NCBI GenBank assembly: GCA_019695185.1
Contig: JAIBAN010000047.1
Span: 1 to 59,934 of the forward strand
DNA length: 59,934 bases
Source of the DNA: Blastocatellia bacterium
GTDB lineage: Bacteria; Acidobacteriota; Blastocatellia; Chloracidobacteriales; Chloracidobacteriaceae
Direction: 5' to 3'
The notes beneath the pieces are model-generated. The model was not told the DNA's origin, did no database searches, and worked only from the letters and a program-made list of their open reading frames with translations. This document shows, in pieces, positions 9,765 through 17,881 of the stretch (positions are counted from its first letter, which is position 1; every line of letters begins with the position of its first letter). Both the position numbers and the translations under genes were made by a program.

Positions 9765-10070
9765 GAAGCTACCTGCTTGATTTACCCGATGGGTGTATTT
9801 TGCATTGTGGCCTGCGAAGCAGGTCAAAGAGAGTAGCCCCCGGTGAAGCACAGCGTAACCGGGGGAACTGGTAGCCAAGTCCCACCTCGCCTGCAACGCA
9901 AGCAGTAGGTGGATTTCGGTTGCCTGTTTTACAGGTTGTGGCTGCTTTTCCCGGTGCTGACCCGCAGTTGCCCGGTGGCCTACTTTCTGCCGCCTGTGTT
10001 GCAGGCTCAAAATACAATAGTCGAGTAATTTATCAGTGTCCCTGCCAGAACACCCGACCAATCTGTTTGG
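9765..10070. repeat. Hairpin-rich intergenic element upstream of the macro-domain gene
   Basis: About 300 bp with no convincing gene. It holds several CCTG-N5-CAGG hairpins (CCTGCGAAGCAGG near 9811, CCTGTTTTACAGG near 9923, CCTGTGTTGCAGG near 9998) plus an imperfect CCTGCAACGCAAGCAG. A larger stem pairs CCCCCGGT with ACCGGGGG near 9836-9864. The unit density suggests a non-coding repeated element or structured leader rather than a protein. Confidence 0.6.
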
Positions 10071-11054
10071 TCAATCCTTCGGGGCGATATATCCGTCACG
10101 GGCCCGCACCTGCAAATCGGGCCGTTTTACCCGAACCTCGATTTTGCGGTATTTCCCATCGTGGGAATCATTGGTTGAATAATAGGCCAGGTTGTACTGG
10201 GCTTTGAGTTCAGCCGTGAGTTGGGCAAATTGCGTCGCCAAAAGCTCGGCGCTCTCAGTTCGAAAAACCCTGCCGCCGGTTTCACGGGCCAGGGTTTCCA
10301 GGGTTGACTGGGAAGTATCCTGCAAAAAATCGTCGTAACGGGTTTTGGCCGCTGCATAAACCCCGTAGACGACCGCTTCGGATTTGCGGACCTCCTCAAG
10401 TGCCCGTGCCAGGGTGACTTTGCTGATGGTGTTGGAGCCATCCGAGACAATCACAATCACGCGGCGGCCTTTTTCCCGCCCGACGCGCTGGGCCGCCACA
10501 AAAATCGCATCAAAGATGGCTGTTCCGCCACGGGCTTCCAGTCCCTTGGTGGAGGATTCCAGCGCAGTTGTGTCACTTGTCATGTCCTGCCGCAGAACAA
10601 TGTCATGGTTGAAACTATAGAAGGCTGCCCGGTCAATCGGGCGCAGGACTTCCCGGAAGAACCGGACGGCGGCTTCCTGTTCGAATTTAAGCCGGTTGCG
10701 GACGCTGGAACTGGTATCAAGCAGCATCACCAGCCGGAGCGGATTGTTTTCCTCGTGCGAAAAGGCTTCGATTTTCTGAAGTTTACCGTCTTCGTAAATT
10801 TCAAAATCATCCCGCTCCAGCCGGCTTACCGGTTCGTCGTTTTTCCGGAGCACGGTCGCCGCCACGGTCACCAAATCCGACCGGACGCGAATATCATTCT
10901 TGTCATCCTGAACGGCACCGGTCTTGTCTTTTTTTACCGGCCCCTTGACCTCCGGCGGGACGGGGACACTTTGGGCCGCGACGGAAGAAAACGGCACCGC
11001 CAGCCAGACGGCCAAACCACAAAGCAGATAAGTGATGATGTTCCCTGATTTCAT
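10071..11054 (-). CDS. VWFA-related secreted protein (acidobacterial type)
   Basis: 327 residues from ATG 11054, which overlaps the upstream stop as ATGA. An alternative start lies at 11078. A signal peptide (LLCGLAVWLAVPFSSVAAQ) is followed by a linker and a beta segment (VRSDLVTVAATVLRKNDEPVSRLERDDF as a broken motif), then a von Willebrand factor A domain. LVMLLDTSSSVRNRL holds the DxSxS metal-ion-dependent adhesion motif, and IVIVSDGSNT a later MIDAS-proximal Asp. The layout fits the VWFA-related family expanded in Acidobacteriota. It is probably periplasmic or secreted and translationally coupled to the upstream unknown gene. Confidence 0.85.
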   Translation of the reverse strand: MKSGNIITYLLCGLAVWLAVPFSSVAAQSVPVPPEVKGPVKKDKTGAVQDDKNDIRVRSDLVTVAATVLRKNDEPVSRLERDDFEIYEDGKLQKIEAFSHEENNPLRLVMLLDTSSSVRNRLKFEQEAAVRFFREVLRPIDRAAFYSFNHDIVLRQDMTSDTTALESSTKGLEARGGTAIFDAIFVAAQRVGREKGRRVIVIVSDGSNTISKVTLARALEEVRKSEAVVYGVYAAAKTRYDDFLQDTSQSTLETLARETGGRVFRTESAELLATQFAQLTAELKAQYNLAYYSTNDSHDGKYRKIEVRVKRPDLQVRARDGYIAPKD

Positions 11055-11455
11055 AGGAGTTTTTCCAATCTGGCGCACAACTCCTCAATTTCCTGTTCCA
11101 GCCGGTCAAAATCCACGGTTTCGCCATTTTGGGCGAGCGGTGCAAGAAAAACAAAAGGATTGCCGGCAGGAAACCCGACATCGCCTGCTTGGTAAAGCTG
11201 CCGCCCTTCGATGTGCATCCCTAAATCCCGTTTGTACCCGCCGCGTCCAAGCAGATTCTGAAAATAGAGGATACCTTCCTTGGCTTCGGCCACGACCCGT
11301 ACTTCATCGAAAATCCCATTGCCAAGGGCCAAAATCACGTCGTAATACTCCTGCTGGTCAGCCAAATCCAGCATGCCCCAATCAAAGGATTCACCACCCT
11401 CGATTGACACCAACTGAATGCGCAGGCTGATTGGAACTGTATCCGATTTGTTCAT
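11051..11455 (-). CDS. Unrecognised 134-residue protein coupled to the VWFA gene
   Basis: Starts with NKSDTVPISLRIQLVSIEGGESFDW and ends with an acidic amphipathic helix (FDRLEQEIEELCARLEKLL). There is no signal peptide or membrane segment, so it is probably cytoplasmic. Its stop overlaps the start of the VWFA-related gene by 4 bp, giving translational coupling. I do not recognise a family. The body (YYDVILALGNGIFDEVRVVAEAKEG) looks like a compact alpha/beta fold. Confidence 0.7.
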   Translation of the reverse strand: MNKSDTVPISLRIQLVSIEGGESFDWGMLDLADQQEYYDVILALGNGIFDEVRVVAEAKEGILYFQNLLGRGGYKRDLGMHIEGRQLYQAGDVGFPAGNPFVFLAPLAQNGETVDFDRLEQEIEELCARLEKLL

Positions 11456-11460
11456 TCCGA

Positions 11461-11492
11461 GTTCTCAATTCTCAATTTTCAATTTTCAATTC
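11461..11492. repeat. TTCTCAA/TTTTCAA heptamer array
   Basis: Four to five copies of a 7-bp unit (TTCTCAA, TTTTCAA) sit between the unknown gene and the trmFO stop codon and touch both. The array is unpaired, although other members of this family in the window usually have an inverted partner. It overlaps the last codons of trmFO (RELKIEN). Confidence 0.75.
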
Positions 11493-12815
11493 CCGCAGCC
11501 ACCGGTCAAAGGCAGCCAACCCGATTTCCACCTGTTTGGCCCGCCGGTCGGATTTCCGTTTCAGACGGCGGCGGTCACCTTCTTCCAACGGAGGAAGCAA
11601 GGCAAAGGTAATGTTGGCCGGTTGGTAGGGGCGGACCTCGCAGTTGGCGACGTAGTGGGTCAGACTGCCAATGGCACTTTCACGCGGAACCGGCACGGGA
11701 GTTCGCTTTTTGACCAGTTCCGTTGCATGGAGGCCCGCCACCAGACCCGTGGCGATTGATTCGACATAGCCCTCAACACCCGAAATCTGCCCGGCAAAAA
11801 AGATTTCCGGATGGTCTTTCATCTGCATGGTGTTGAGGAGCAAAGCTGGTGCATTGATATAGGTGTTGCGGTGAACCTGCCCCAATTTGATAAATTCCGC
11901 CTGTTCCAGCCCTGGAATCATGCGGAGCAGTTCTTTTTGCGGCCCCCATTTGACCGAATTCTGGAACCCGACCAGGTTGTAGCTGTCCGCCATCAGGTTT
12001 TCCTGCCGGAGTTGGACCGCCGCATGAGGTTCGCGCCCGGTTTTGGGGTCCACCAGCCCGACCGGTTTCATGGGGCCAAAGCGGAGCGTCTCGCGCCCGC
12101 GTGTGACCGCCACATCAATCGGCAGACAGGATTCGAAATAACAGGCCGCATCGCCCTCAAAGGTTTTGTGCGGCACTTTTTCCGCCGCCAGCAACGCATC
12201 TATAAAGGCTTCATACTGGTCGCGGGTGAAGGGGCAATTCAAATAATCGTCTCCGCCTTTGCCATACCGGGCTGCCCGAAAAACCGTGTCATAGTTAATC
12301 GAATCGGCTTCGACCACCGGGGCAATCGCATCAAAAAAATAAAGCTGCGTGTTTCCCGTGAGCTTCATCACGGCCTGAGTCAGGGCATCTGAAGTCAGGG
12401 GGCCGGTGGCAATGATAACAGGCGCACCGCCGTTGGGGATTTCCGTCACTTCCTCGCGCACAATTCGGATGCGTGGATGGGCGGCAAGGCGGTCCGTTAC
12501 GGCAGCGGAGAATTTTTCCCGGTCAATCGCCAAAGCCGCTCCCGCCGGGACTCGCGTTTCATGGGCAATTTCAAGCAGCAGGGAACCTGCCCGACGCAGT
12601 TCCTCCTTGAGCATGTAGGGGGTTGTGTTGACTTCATCTGACTTGAAGGAGTTGCTACAGACAATTTCAGCCAGATTGGAGGTTTGGTGGGCGGGCGTGG
12701 GCCGGGCCGGGCGCATTTCATAGAGCACCACGTCCACGCTCTGTTTGGCAGCCTGCCAGGCGGCCTCGCTGCCAGCCAACCCGCCTCCAATGATGGTTAC
12801 CTGATTCACGGTCAT
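11472..12815 (-). CDS. trmFO: Methylenetetrahydrofolate--tRNA-(uracil-5-)-methyltransferase TrmFO
   Basis: 447 residues, the usual TrmFO length. It makes 5-methyluridine at position 54 of the tRNA T-loop, using methylene-THF and FADH2. The N-terminal dinucleotide-binding motif VTIIGGGLAGSEAAWQAA is followed by VVLYEMRP, TPAHQTSNLAEIVCSNSFKSD and NTTPYMLKEELRRAGSLL, all typical of the family. The C-terminal half has the GVEGYVESIATGLVAGLHA FAD loop. The ATG at 12815 has GAAAGG upstream. The final residues fall inside a TCAATT-type heptamer array. TrmFO replaces the SAM-dependent TrmA and is usual in Firmicutes and several Gram-negative phyla including Acidobacteriota. Confidence 0.96.
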   Translation of the reverse strand: MTVNQVTIIGGGLAGSEAAWQAAKQSVDVVLYEMRPARPTPAHQTSNLAEIVCSNSFKSDEVNTTPYMLKEELRRAGSLLLEIAHETRVPAGAALAIDREKFSAAVTDRLAAHPRIRIVREEVTEIPNGGAPVIIATGPLTSDALTQAVMKLTGNTQLYFFDAIAPVVEADSINYDTVFRAARYGKGGDDYLNCPFTRDQYEAFIDALLAAEKVPHKTFEGDAACYFESCLPIDVAVTRGRETLRFGPMKPVGLVDPKTGREPHAAVQLRQENLMADSYNLVGFQNSVKWGPQKELLRMIPGLEQAEFIKLGQVHRNTYINAPALLLNTMQMKDHPEIFFAGQISGVEGYVESIATGLVAGLHATELVKKRTPVPVPRESAIGSLTHYVANCEVRPYQPANITFALLPPLEEGDRRRLKRKSDRRAKQVEIGLAAFDRWLRELKIEN

Positions 12816-13040
12816 TCAAAAAAACCTTTCGAGAGACATTTTTTAGCTCTCCACGGAGCTTCGTGGAAAAAATTTCGTGGAAAAATCCTTGTACCGACAC
12901 TATATGAAGCGACCTGCCTGCTCGCAAGACAGGATTCCTCTTTGCAAATTTGAAAAAATCCGGTAAAAAGGGAAGTCATCCGCACGGCACGCGCCAACGA
13001 GCGCAATAATAATCATCTTCGACCCAACGGAGAACCTGAC

Positions 13041-13562
13041 ATGGGTTATTACGTCCGTGTATTTTGTACCTCTCGTGAAATCCCTTCAATTCACACTCTT
13101 ATTCAATCCGCTCAGGAAGCAGAAGTCACTTTTGGCGTTGCAGTTGACGTTCATACCCAGCTTGAAACGCCTGACTGGACCCGCTTTGACCTGATTTACA
13201 ATCAACGCAAGCAACCGGTTTCGATTCAATGCCTGCGTAATTCCGGCCCCAATTCACTGGCCGGACTGGTTGTCAACGAATTTCTGGAAGAACTGGGGGA
13301 CGAGTCTTACACCGTTCTCGATATTGATGTGACCAGCCATCTGCGGGCTACCGAATTTATTGTTCAATGCTGGGTTCCAGCCGATTTCGAACGGGATGGG
13401 TTTTACGCCCTGGAGGAAATCCTCGCATTTTGCGGCTATAACTGCGATGGCCTGATTCAGGATGACAACCTGGGTTACATCGCGGATGCCGGAGTCTGGT
13501 ATCTGGCTGGCTGTGCCCATCTGACCGAACATCAATACGCCCCCAACTCTTTGGGGCGCTAA
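13041..13562 (+). CDS. Unrecognised 173-residue protein
   Basis: ATG 13041 has GGAG eight bases upstream. The protein opens with GYYVRVFCTSREIPSIHTLIQ and has alternating strands and helices (VSIQCLRNSG, GLVVNEFLEELGD, ATEFIVQCWVPADFE) without membrane segments, so a cytosolic two-domain alpha/beta protein is likely. I do not recognise the family. It precedes the arginyltransferase-like gene by 45 bp on the same strand. Confidence 0.75.
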   Translation: MGYYVRVFCTSREIPSIHTLIQSAQEAEVTFGVAVDVHTQLETPDWTRFDLIYNQRKQPVSIQCLRNSGPNSLAGLVVNEFLEELGDESYTVLDIDVTSHLRATEFIVQCWVPADFERDGFYALEEILAFCGYNCDGLIQDDNLGYIADAGVWYLAGCAHLTEHQYAPNSLGR

Positions 13563-13607
13563 GTCCGCTGTCTTTTTGCAAGGTTGGGCGCAGCGTATTC
13601 CCTCATT

Positions 13608-14270
13608 ATGGTGAGCCAATATTTTCATACGCTCTTTGCCCAACCTGAGCAAATGGATGCCTTTTGGGCCGCAGGCTGGCGTCATTTCGGTACCTTTTTT
13701 TTCCGTTACGCCACCAACACCTGGCAGGGCAAACGCTGCACGGTTCTGCCTTTACGAATTGACCTTTCATCTTTTTCTCTCTCCCAAAGCCAAAAACGGG
13801 TTCTTAAACGGAATGCGGACCTCCGGGTTCTGATTCGTGAAACCTACATTGACGAGGAAAAGGAAGAGCTTTTTGAACAGCACAAAAATCGCTTTTCCCA
13901 CAATGTTCCGGAATCCATCTATAGTTTTCTGTCGCCGGTGCCCGACTCGGTGCCCTGTGCCAACCGGGAAATCTGTGTGTATGAAGGTGACAAACTGCTG
14001 GCAGTCAGTTTTCTTGACCTGGGGGAAACCGCAACCTCAGCCGTCTATGCCATGTTTGATTTGGCCGAATCCAAACGCAGTCTCGGCATTTTTCTGATTT
14101 TGGTGGGCATCCGGTTTTCCCAGGAAAACGGCTTTCGCTATTACTATCCGGGTTATGCCTACCGCGAGCCTTCATTTTACGACTACAAAAAGCGTTTTTC
14201 CGGACTGGAGTATTACGACTGGAAAAAAGGGTGGAAACCTTTCAAATCAGAACTGAGGACTGAGGACTGA
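13608..14270 (+). CDS. Arginyl/leucyl-tRNA--protein transferase-like (ATE/GNAT fold)
   Basis: 220 residues from ATG 13608; a TTG at 13584 is an alternative. The C-terminal half matches the ATE_C GNAT-like domain: REICVYEGDKLLAVSFLDLG, SAVYAMFDL, SLGIFLILVGIRF, GFRYYYPGYAYR and a final YKKRFSGLEYYDW. Family members transfer an amino acid from tRNA to N-terminal degrons. The ATE_N cysteine cluster of classical Ate1/Bpt is not visible, so specificity is uncertain. The last residues (ELRTED) and the stop are read from the first copies of the GGACTGA heptamer array, so the extreme C-terminus is repeat-derived. Confidence 0.7.
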   Translation: MVSQYFHTLFAQPEQMDAFWAAGWRHFGTFFFRYATNTWQGKRCTVLPLRIDLSSFSLSQSQKRVLKRNADLRVLIRETYIDEEKEELFEQHKNRFSHNVPESIYSFLSPVPDSVPCANREICVYEGDKLLAVSFLDLGETATSAVYAMFDLAESKRSLGIFLILVGIRFSQENGFRYYYPGYAYREPSFYDYKKRFSGLEYYDWKKGWKPFKSELRTED

Positions 14271-14390
14271 GGACTGAGGACTGAGGACTGAGGACTGAGG
14301 ACTTAGGACTGAGGACTGAGGACTGAGGACTGAGGACTGAGGACTGAGGACTGAGGACTGAGGACTGAGGACTGAGGACTGAGGACTGAG
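14252..14390. repeat. GGACTGA heptamer array, about 20 copies
   Basis: A near-perfect tandem array with 7-bp period and one variant copy (ACTTAGG near 14301). It starts inside the last codons of the transferase-like gene and supplies its stop. The inverted partner TCAGTCC lies at 14470-14499, about 80 bp away, just past the stop of the convergent gene. The pair could form a very long hairpin in either transcript. Confidence 0.95.
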
Positions 14391-14469
14391 TTTGTATTTT
14401 CAATAGCCACATTCTTACCTGACCCACATGGTTTCAAAAAACTGAATCAAGTTTCGTCATAAAAACAAG

Positions 14470-14499
14470 CTCAGTCCTCAGTCCTCAGTCCTCAGTCCT
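14470..14499. repeat. TCAGTCC heptamer array, inverted partner
   Basis: About four copies of the reverse complement of GGACTGA. It lies 5 bp from the stop codon of the minus-strand DMT-type gene and pairs with 14252-14390. Its position between convergent genes would suit a bidirectional terminator (inference). Confidence 0.9.
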
Positions 14500-14504
14500 G
14501 AATT

Positions 14505-14954
14505 TCAGCCTTTCTGTATCAGCCACAACGCCACGCATAGCAGAACGGCTCCGGCAATCCGGGCCGGACTGATAGGATGTTTGGGCAGGTCGAGCAACCC
14601 GTAATGGTCCAAAATCAAGGCGGCAATCAACTGACCGACTATCAAGGAGGCTGAGGCCACCGTGGCCCCGATTCGGGGAATCGCCAAGATGGCGCAGGTG
14701 ACGAAAATGGTGCCAAACAACCCGCCCAGCCACGCCCACCAGGGGGCACCTGTGGCCGCCCGCATATTACCCGGTTGCCCCTGAGCCAATGAGATTCCAG
14801 CCACCAAGGCCAGGCACAGCGTTCCGGTCAGAAAGCTGATAAACGCACTGTAGGTCGGGTTCACCACAAACGTGCGGAGTTTGGCGTTAATGGCCGACTG
14901 CATCGGAACCAGCAATCCGGAGAACAAAACAAGCAACACCCAGCCAAATTTCAC
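14505..14954 (-). CDS. DMT-family membrane protein (DUF606/YdcZ-like)
   Basis: 149 residues from a GTG start at 14954. There are five hydrophobic segments: WVLLVLFSGLLVPMQSAINA, AFISFLTGTLCLALVAGISLA, WWAWLGGLFGTIFVTCAILAI, ATVASASLIVGQLIAALIL and IAGAVLLCVALWLI. PMQSAINAKL and the WWAWLGG entry to the third helix are typical of DUF606, a small half-size drug/metabolite-transporter-like family that is thought to act as a pair. The substrate is unknown. It is convergent with the transferase-like gene and divergent from the following plus-strand genes. Confidence 0.85.
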   Translation of the reverse strand: MKFGWVLLVLFSGLLVPMQSAINAKLRTFVVNPTYSAFISFLTGTLCLALVAGISLAQGQPGNMRAATGAPWWAWLGGLFGTIFVTCAILAIPRIGATVASASLIVGQLIAALILDHYGLLDLPKHPISPARIAGAVLLCVALWLIQKG

Positions 14955-15198
14955 AGACAGACCTCATCAGGACAAAATTGGATTTTCGGAAAAAGAGCGC
15001 ATCATTCACCATTTGCCTGAAATTGTCCACTGTGGGTTCCAAGTCCAGCCAGGGTTGATTTTCTTTGGCACAATTGCAGGCGGGTTTTCGTACCGGACTG
15101 AAAGCCACGTGGTAAATTCCCTAAATTGGTTTATATTTGACCGGGAGGATTTGCCTTTTCCGGCTGAAACCTCAACCCTCACATTCCAAGGAAGTGTT

Positions 15199-15612
15199 AT
15201 GTCCAGTCCCTATCAATCAAATGAAGAACACTTGGTGAAACCCGAAGAAACCAAGTCAAACGTCAACGAAGAAACCAAACGTCCGATTGACGAATTCACC
15301 GGTTCCATTCGTGAACTGGCGCAGAAACTCCCCGAATCCATTGGAAAGCTGCCCAATTCCATTGGCAACGCCATCCAAAACGTACTGGCGACGCGGGACC
15401 ATTCGGTCAACGTCCGCATCACGGAGGAAACTTCTAAAGCTTTGGACCAACTGGTCGAAGCCGGACTATTTGAAAGCCGCTCGGAAGCCGCTGCTTTCCT
15501 GATGAACGAAGGAATCAAAGCCCAGGCTGCTCTGTTTGCCCAGGTTATGGAAAAAATCGACAAAATTGCGCAGTTGCGCGCCGAATTGAAGTCAATGGTG
15601 TCAAAAGACTAA
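15199..15612 (+). CDS. Ribbon-helix-helix-like protein
   Basis: 137 residues from ATG 15199 with AAGGAAG upstream. The frame extends to 14872 but the upstream part has no coding character. The N-terminal third is polar and acidic. Residues about 70-110 (VNVRITEETSKALDQLVEAG, then RSEAAAFLMNEGI) have the strand-helix-helix pattern of CopG/MetJ-type DNA-binding dimers. A C-terminal amphipathic helix follows. It could be a regulator or a nucleoid-associated protein; no antitoxin partner is adjacent. GGACTGA arrays lie just downstream. Confidence 0.7.
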   Translation: MSSPYQSNEEHLVKPEETKSNVNEETKRPIDEFTGSIRELAQKLPESIGKLPNSIGNAIQNVLATRDHSVNVRITEETSKALDQLVEAGLFESRSEAAAFLMNEGIKAQAALFAQVMEKIDKIAQLRAELKSMVSKD

Positions 15613-15618
15613 CTTCAA

Positions 15619-15647
15619 GGACTGAGGACTGAGGACCGAGGACTGAG
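15619..15647. repeat. GGACTGA heptamer array (left arm)
   Basis: Four copies, one with GGACCGA, begin 7 bp past the stop of the ribbon-helix-helix-like gene. The inverted partner is at 15702-15731, giving a stem-loop with a 54-bp middle between two genes of the same direction. Confidence 0.9.
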
Positions 15648-15701
15648 TTTTTCTTGTCAGACTTCATGCGTGGTCGGCGCACCGCCAACAATGAAAACCG
15701 G

Positions 15702-15731
15702 CTCAGTCCTCAGTCCTCAGTCCTCAGTCCT
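15702..15731. repeat. TCAGTCC heptamer array (right arm)
   Basis: Four copies inverted relative to 15619-15647. It ends just before the GGAAAGGAG ribosome site of the DUF721 gene, so the array is the 5' leader of that gene. Confidence 0.9.
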
Positions 15732-15745
15732 TCGGAAAGGAGTTT

Positions 15746-16216
15746 ATGGACGAGATTTCACGGATGCTTCCGCTGATGTTGAGAGCCGCCGGGCAGCAGG
15801 AAGAGCTGACCGAACGGGCCACCTTTGTAGCCTGGGATTTGGCGGTCGGCCAAACCAATCACCGGTTTTCAGCTCCAGTCCAGCTTTCGGGGAAAACCCT
15901 GGTGGTGGCAACCCTGGATGAACAGTGGAAAAAGCAGTTTGAAAACCTCGCCGGAAAAATCATTTTCAAACTGAACGGCTATCTCGGCAGCCCCCTTGTG
16001 ACCCGTATCCATATGACCATTGACCCCAAATGGGTGCAGGAAAAACGCACCGTCAAAGCCACGCCGCCGCCGGCTCCACTGCCGAAGGATGAACAACTGG
16101 ATGCTGCCGCCCAACAAATCTCAAACGAGGTTTTGCGCCAGCAGTTTCTGCGAACTGCCCTCCGCTGTCTGGAACGACATCCGGAAGAACCTGAAGCCAC
16201 TCCACCCGAAAATTGA
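15746..16216 (+). CDS. DUF721/DciA-like protein
   Basis: 156 residues from ATG 15746 behind GGAAAGGAG. The core SGKTLVVATLDEQWKKQFENL, then IIFKLNGYLGSPLVTRIHM, is the DUF721 KH-like fold of DciA, the ancestral loader of the replicative helicase DnaB. The C-terminal part is Pro-rich then helical (DAAAQQISNEVLRQQFLRTALRCLERH as a broken motif). No recF, gyrB or dnaN neighbour is present, so the replication role is an inference from family. Confidence 0.75.
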   Translation: MDEISRMLPLMLRAAGQQEELTERATFVAWDLAVGQTNHRFSAPVQLSGKTLVVATLDEQWKKQFENLAGKIIFKLNGYLGSPLVTRIHMTIDPKWVQEKRTVKATPPPAPLPKDEQLDAAAQQISNEVLRQQFLRTALRCLERHPEEPEATPPEN

Positions 16217-16283
16217 AGGCTCTTGCTGTTTCAGCACGTGAGTTGGTTACATCAACGGCCATTCAGTGTAGCCGGGAGGTTGA

Positions 16284-17039
16284 ATGCCCGGACTCCAGCC
16301 CATGCAGACATCACTTTTCTTTCCCTCAATTGTGACGCTCCCTTTGTCAGGCTGGCTGGTTGGGCTGGCCGTGGCCGGAAGTTTAACAGTAGCTGCCAAA
16401 GCCACCAAAAGTGTGGACTGGGGCGGAGCTCTGAGCGGAGGTATGATTGCCTTTACGCTTTTTGCCGCTTTCGGTTGGTGTGGCGTGGCGCAATTGATGG
16501 CATTTTTTGCCTTGGGTACGGCTTCTTCCAAAATCGGCTTTCAGATGAAACAAAAGAAAGGAACCGCCCAGGAAATCCGCACCTGGCGCAACGCCTTCGC
16601 CAATGCCGGAGTTGGCTTTGGCTGTGCCGGGGCAGCCCTCCTGCTGCCTCAGTACACATTTTGGCTGGCAGGCATGGCGGCCAGTTTCGCCGCCGCCGCC
16701 TCAGATACGGTGGCCGGTGAAATCGGTCGGGTGTATGGTCGGAATCCGCGCATGATAACCACGTTGCAACCGGCCCGGAGCGGGGAAAACGGTGCTATTT
16801 CGATGGTGGGAACCCTGACTGGTTTGCTGGTTGCGTTTGTGATGGCCGGAATCACTCAAATGTTCCACTCTGGCGCAGGCTGGAAACTGTTGTTGGTTAT
16901 CGGCTTCACTGGTTTTTTGGGAAATCTGGTCGACAGTCTGTTGGGCGCAACGCTGGAAAACCGTGGGTTGCTTAACAACGAACAAGTCAATTTTCTATGC
17001 ACCTTGACGGCGGCCTGTCTTGCAGTGGCACTCCATTAG
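16284..17039 (+). CDS. DUF92 (TMEM19-like) membrane protein
   Basis: 251 residues from ATG 16284 with GGGAGG upstream. There are six to seven hydrophobic segments and the DUF92 signature: DWGGALSGGMIAFTLF, FFALGTASSKIG, GTAQEIRTWRNAFANAGVG, SDTVAGEIGRVYGRNPRMIT and GFLGNLVDSLLGATLE. The family is integral to membranes in bacteria, archaea and eukaryotes, related to the CTP-dependent phytol/dolichol kinase superfamily. The activity of this member is unknown. It is followed 41 bp later by another membrane protein. Confidence 0.88.
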   Translation: MPGLQPMQTSLFFPSIVTLPLSGWLVGLAVAGSLTVAAKATKSVDWGGALSGGMIAFTLFAAFGWCGVAQLMAFFALGTASSKIGFQMKQKKGTAQEIRTWRNAFANAGVGFGCAGAALLLPQYTFWLAGMAASFAAAASDTVAGEIGRVYGRNPRMITTLQPARSGENGAISMVGTLTGLLVAFVMAGITQMFHSGAGWKLLLVIGFTGFLGNLVDSLLGATLENRGLLNNEQVNFLCTLTAACLAVALH

Positions 17040-17080
17040 AGGATTGGAAACCTAAAACCCGAAACCCGAAAGGTACTTCT

Positions 17081-17782
17081 ATGAAACGACCCGCTTCACC
17101 CAATCTCTGGATTTTACGACTGGTTCCGTTTGTGCTGCTGGGAAGTGCCGCACTCTGGCTGCATTTCAATTGGGAACAGATTCCTCCCCGCTGGGCAATT
17201 CACTGGGGTGCCCATGGCCAACCCGACGGCTTTTCCACCAAAACCCCGCTCGGAGTGTATTTTATTCTCATATTTGGCAGCGGATTGGCGGTTTTCGTCC
17301 AACTCATCGGACTGATTGTCGGCAAGGTCACCCAAAATTCAGGCAACTTACCGGAAGTTGCCGCCACCGAGTTTGGCCGTGTCACGATGGAATTCACGGT
17401 CTGGCTTTCGCTTGCCATGGCTTTTATTTTTTCATTGCTCGGTGTCTGGCTCCCACTCTTTCCTCCGCAAAACTCTATTTCCGTGGTGCTGACCTGTTTT
17501 GGGGCGGTGCTGCTTTGTGTGGGGTACGGCATTTTTCGTTTCAAACAGACGGCAGACTGGCTCAGGACCCTCAATCTGCCGGGACTGGAACAATGGAACG
17601 GCGGCCTTTTCTATTCCAATCCGGCTGATGAACGCCTGTGGGTGCCGAAAATCACCGGAGCCGGGTATACGATCAATTTCTCTCACAAACGGGCTTGGCC
17701 GGTTTTTTTGCTGATGACCGGATTGCCGCTGCTGATTGCCCTGGTTGTGGTTACCTTGGCCTTAACCGCGCAGTCCCGCTGA
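17081..17782 (+). CDS. DUF1648/DUF5808-like membrane protein
   Basis: 233 residues from ATG 17081. The N-terminal helix and PPRWAIHWGAHGQPDGFSTK fit DUF1648, the segment found in SdpI-type immunity/signal proteins. Three further helices (LGVYFILIFGSGLAVFVQLI, LSLAMAFIFSLLGVWL, LTCFGAVLLCVGYGIF) precede WNGGLFYSNPADERLWVPK, a DUF5808-type motif, and a last helix. It is a cytoplasmic-membrane protein of unknown role, probably cotranscribed with the DUF92 gene. SdpI-like immunity is possible but no SdpC-like peptide is seen. Confidence 0.78.
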   Translation: MKRPASPNLWILRLVPFVLLGSAALWLHFNWEQIPPRWAIHWGAHGQPDGFSTKTPLGVYFILIFGSGLAVFVQLIGLIVGKVTQNSGNLPEVAATEFGRVTMEFTVWLSLAMAFIFSLLGVWLPLFPPQNSISVVLTCFGAVLLCVGYGIFRFKQTADWLRTLNLPGLEQWNGGLFYSNPADERLWVPKITGAGYTINFSHKRAWPVFLLMTGLPLLIALVVVTLALTAQSR

Positions 17783-17881
17783 AAACCGTTTTTCCTGAAA
17801 CAGGCAAAGCTGGTTGAAAGCGGGTCTGTTGGTTGTTACAAATAGGGCATCCTGCTTTTATTGCCAGAGGATTTCATTCCG

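Noticed and set aside
9765..10061. N-terminal extension of the macro-domain protein
   Set aside because: The segment is hairpin-rich low-complexity sequence with no domain, and an ATG lies at the domain start.
14252..14499. CRISPR array
   Set aside because: The repeats are 7-bp direct tandems without spacers, and no cas genes are present.
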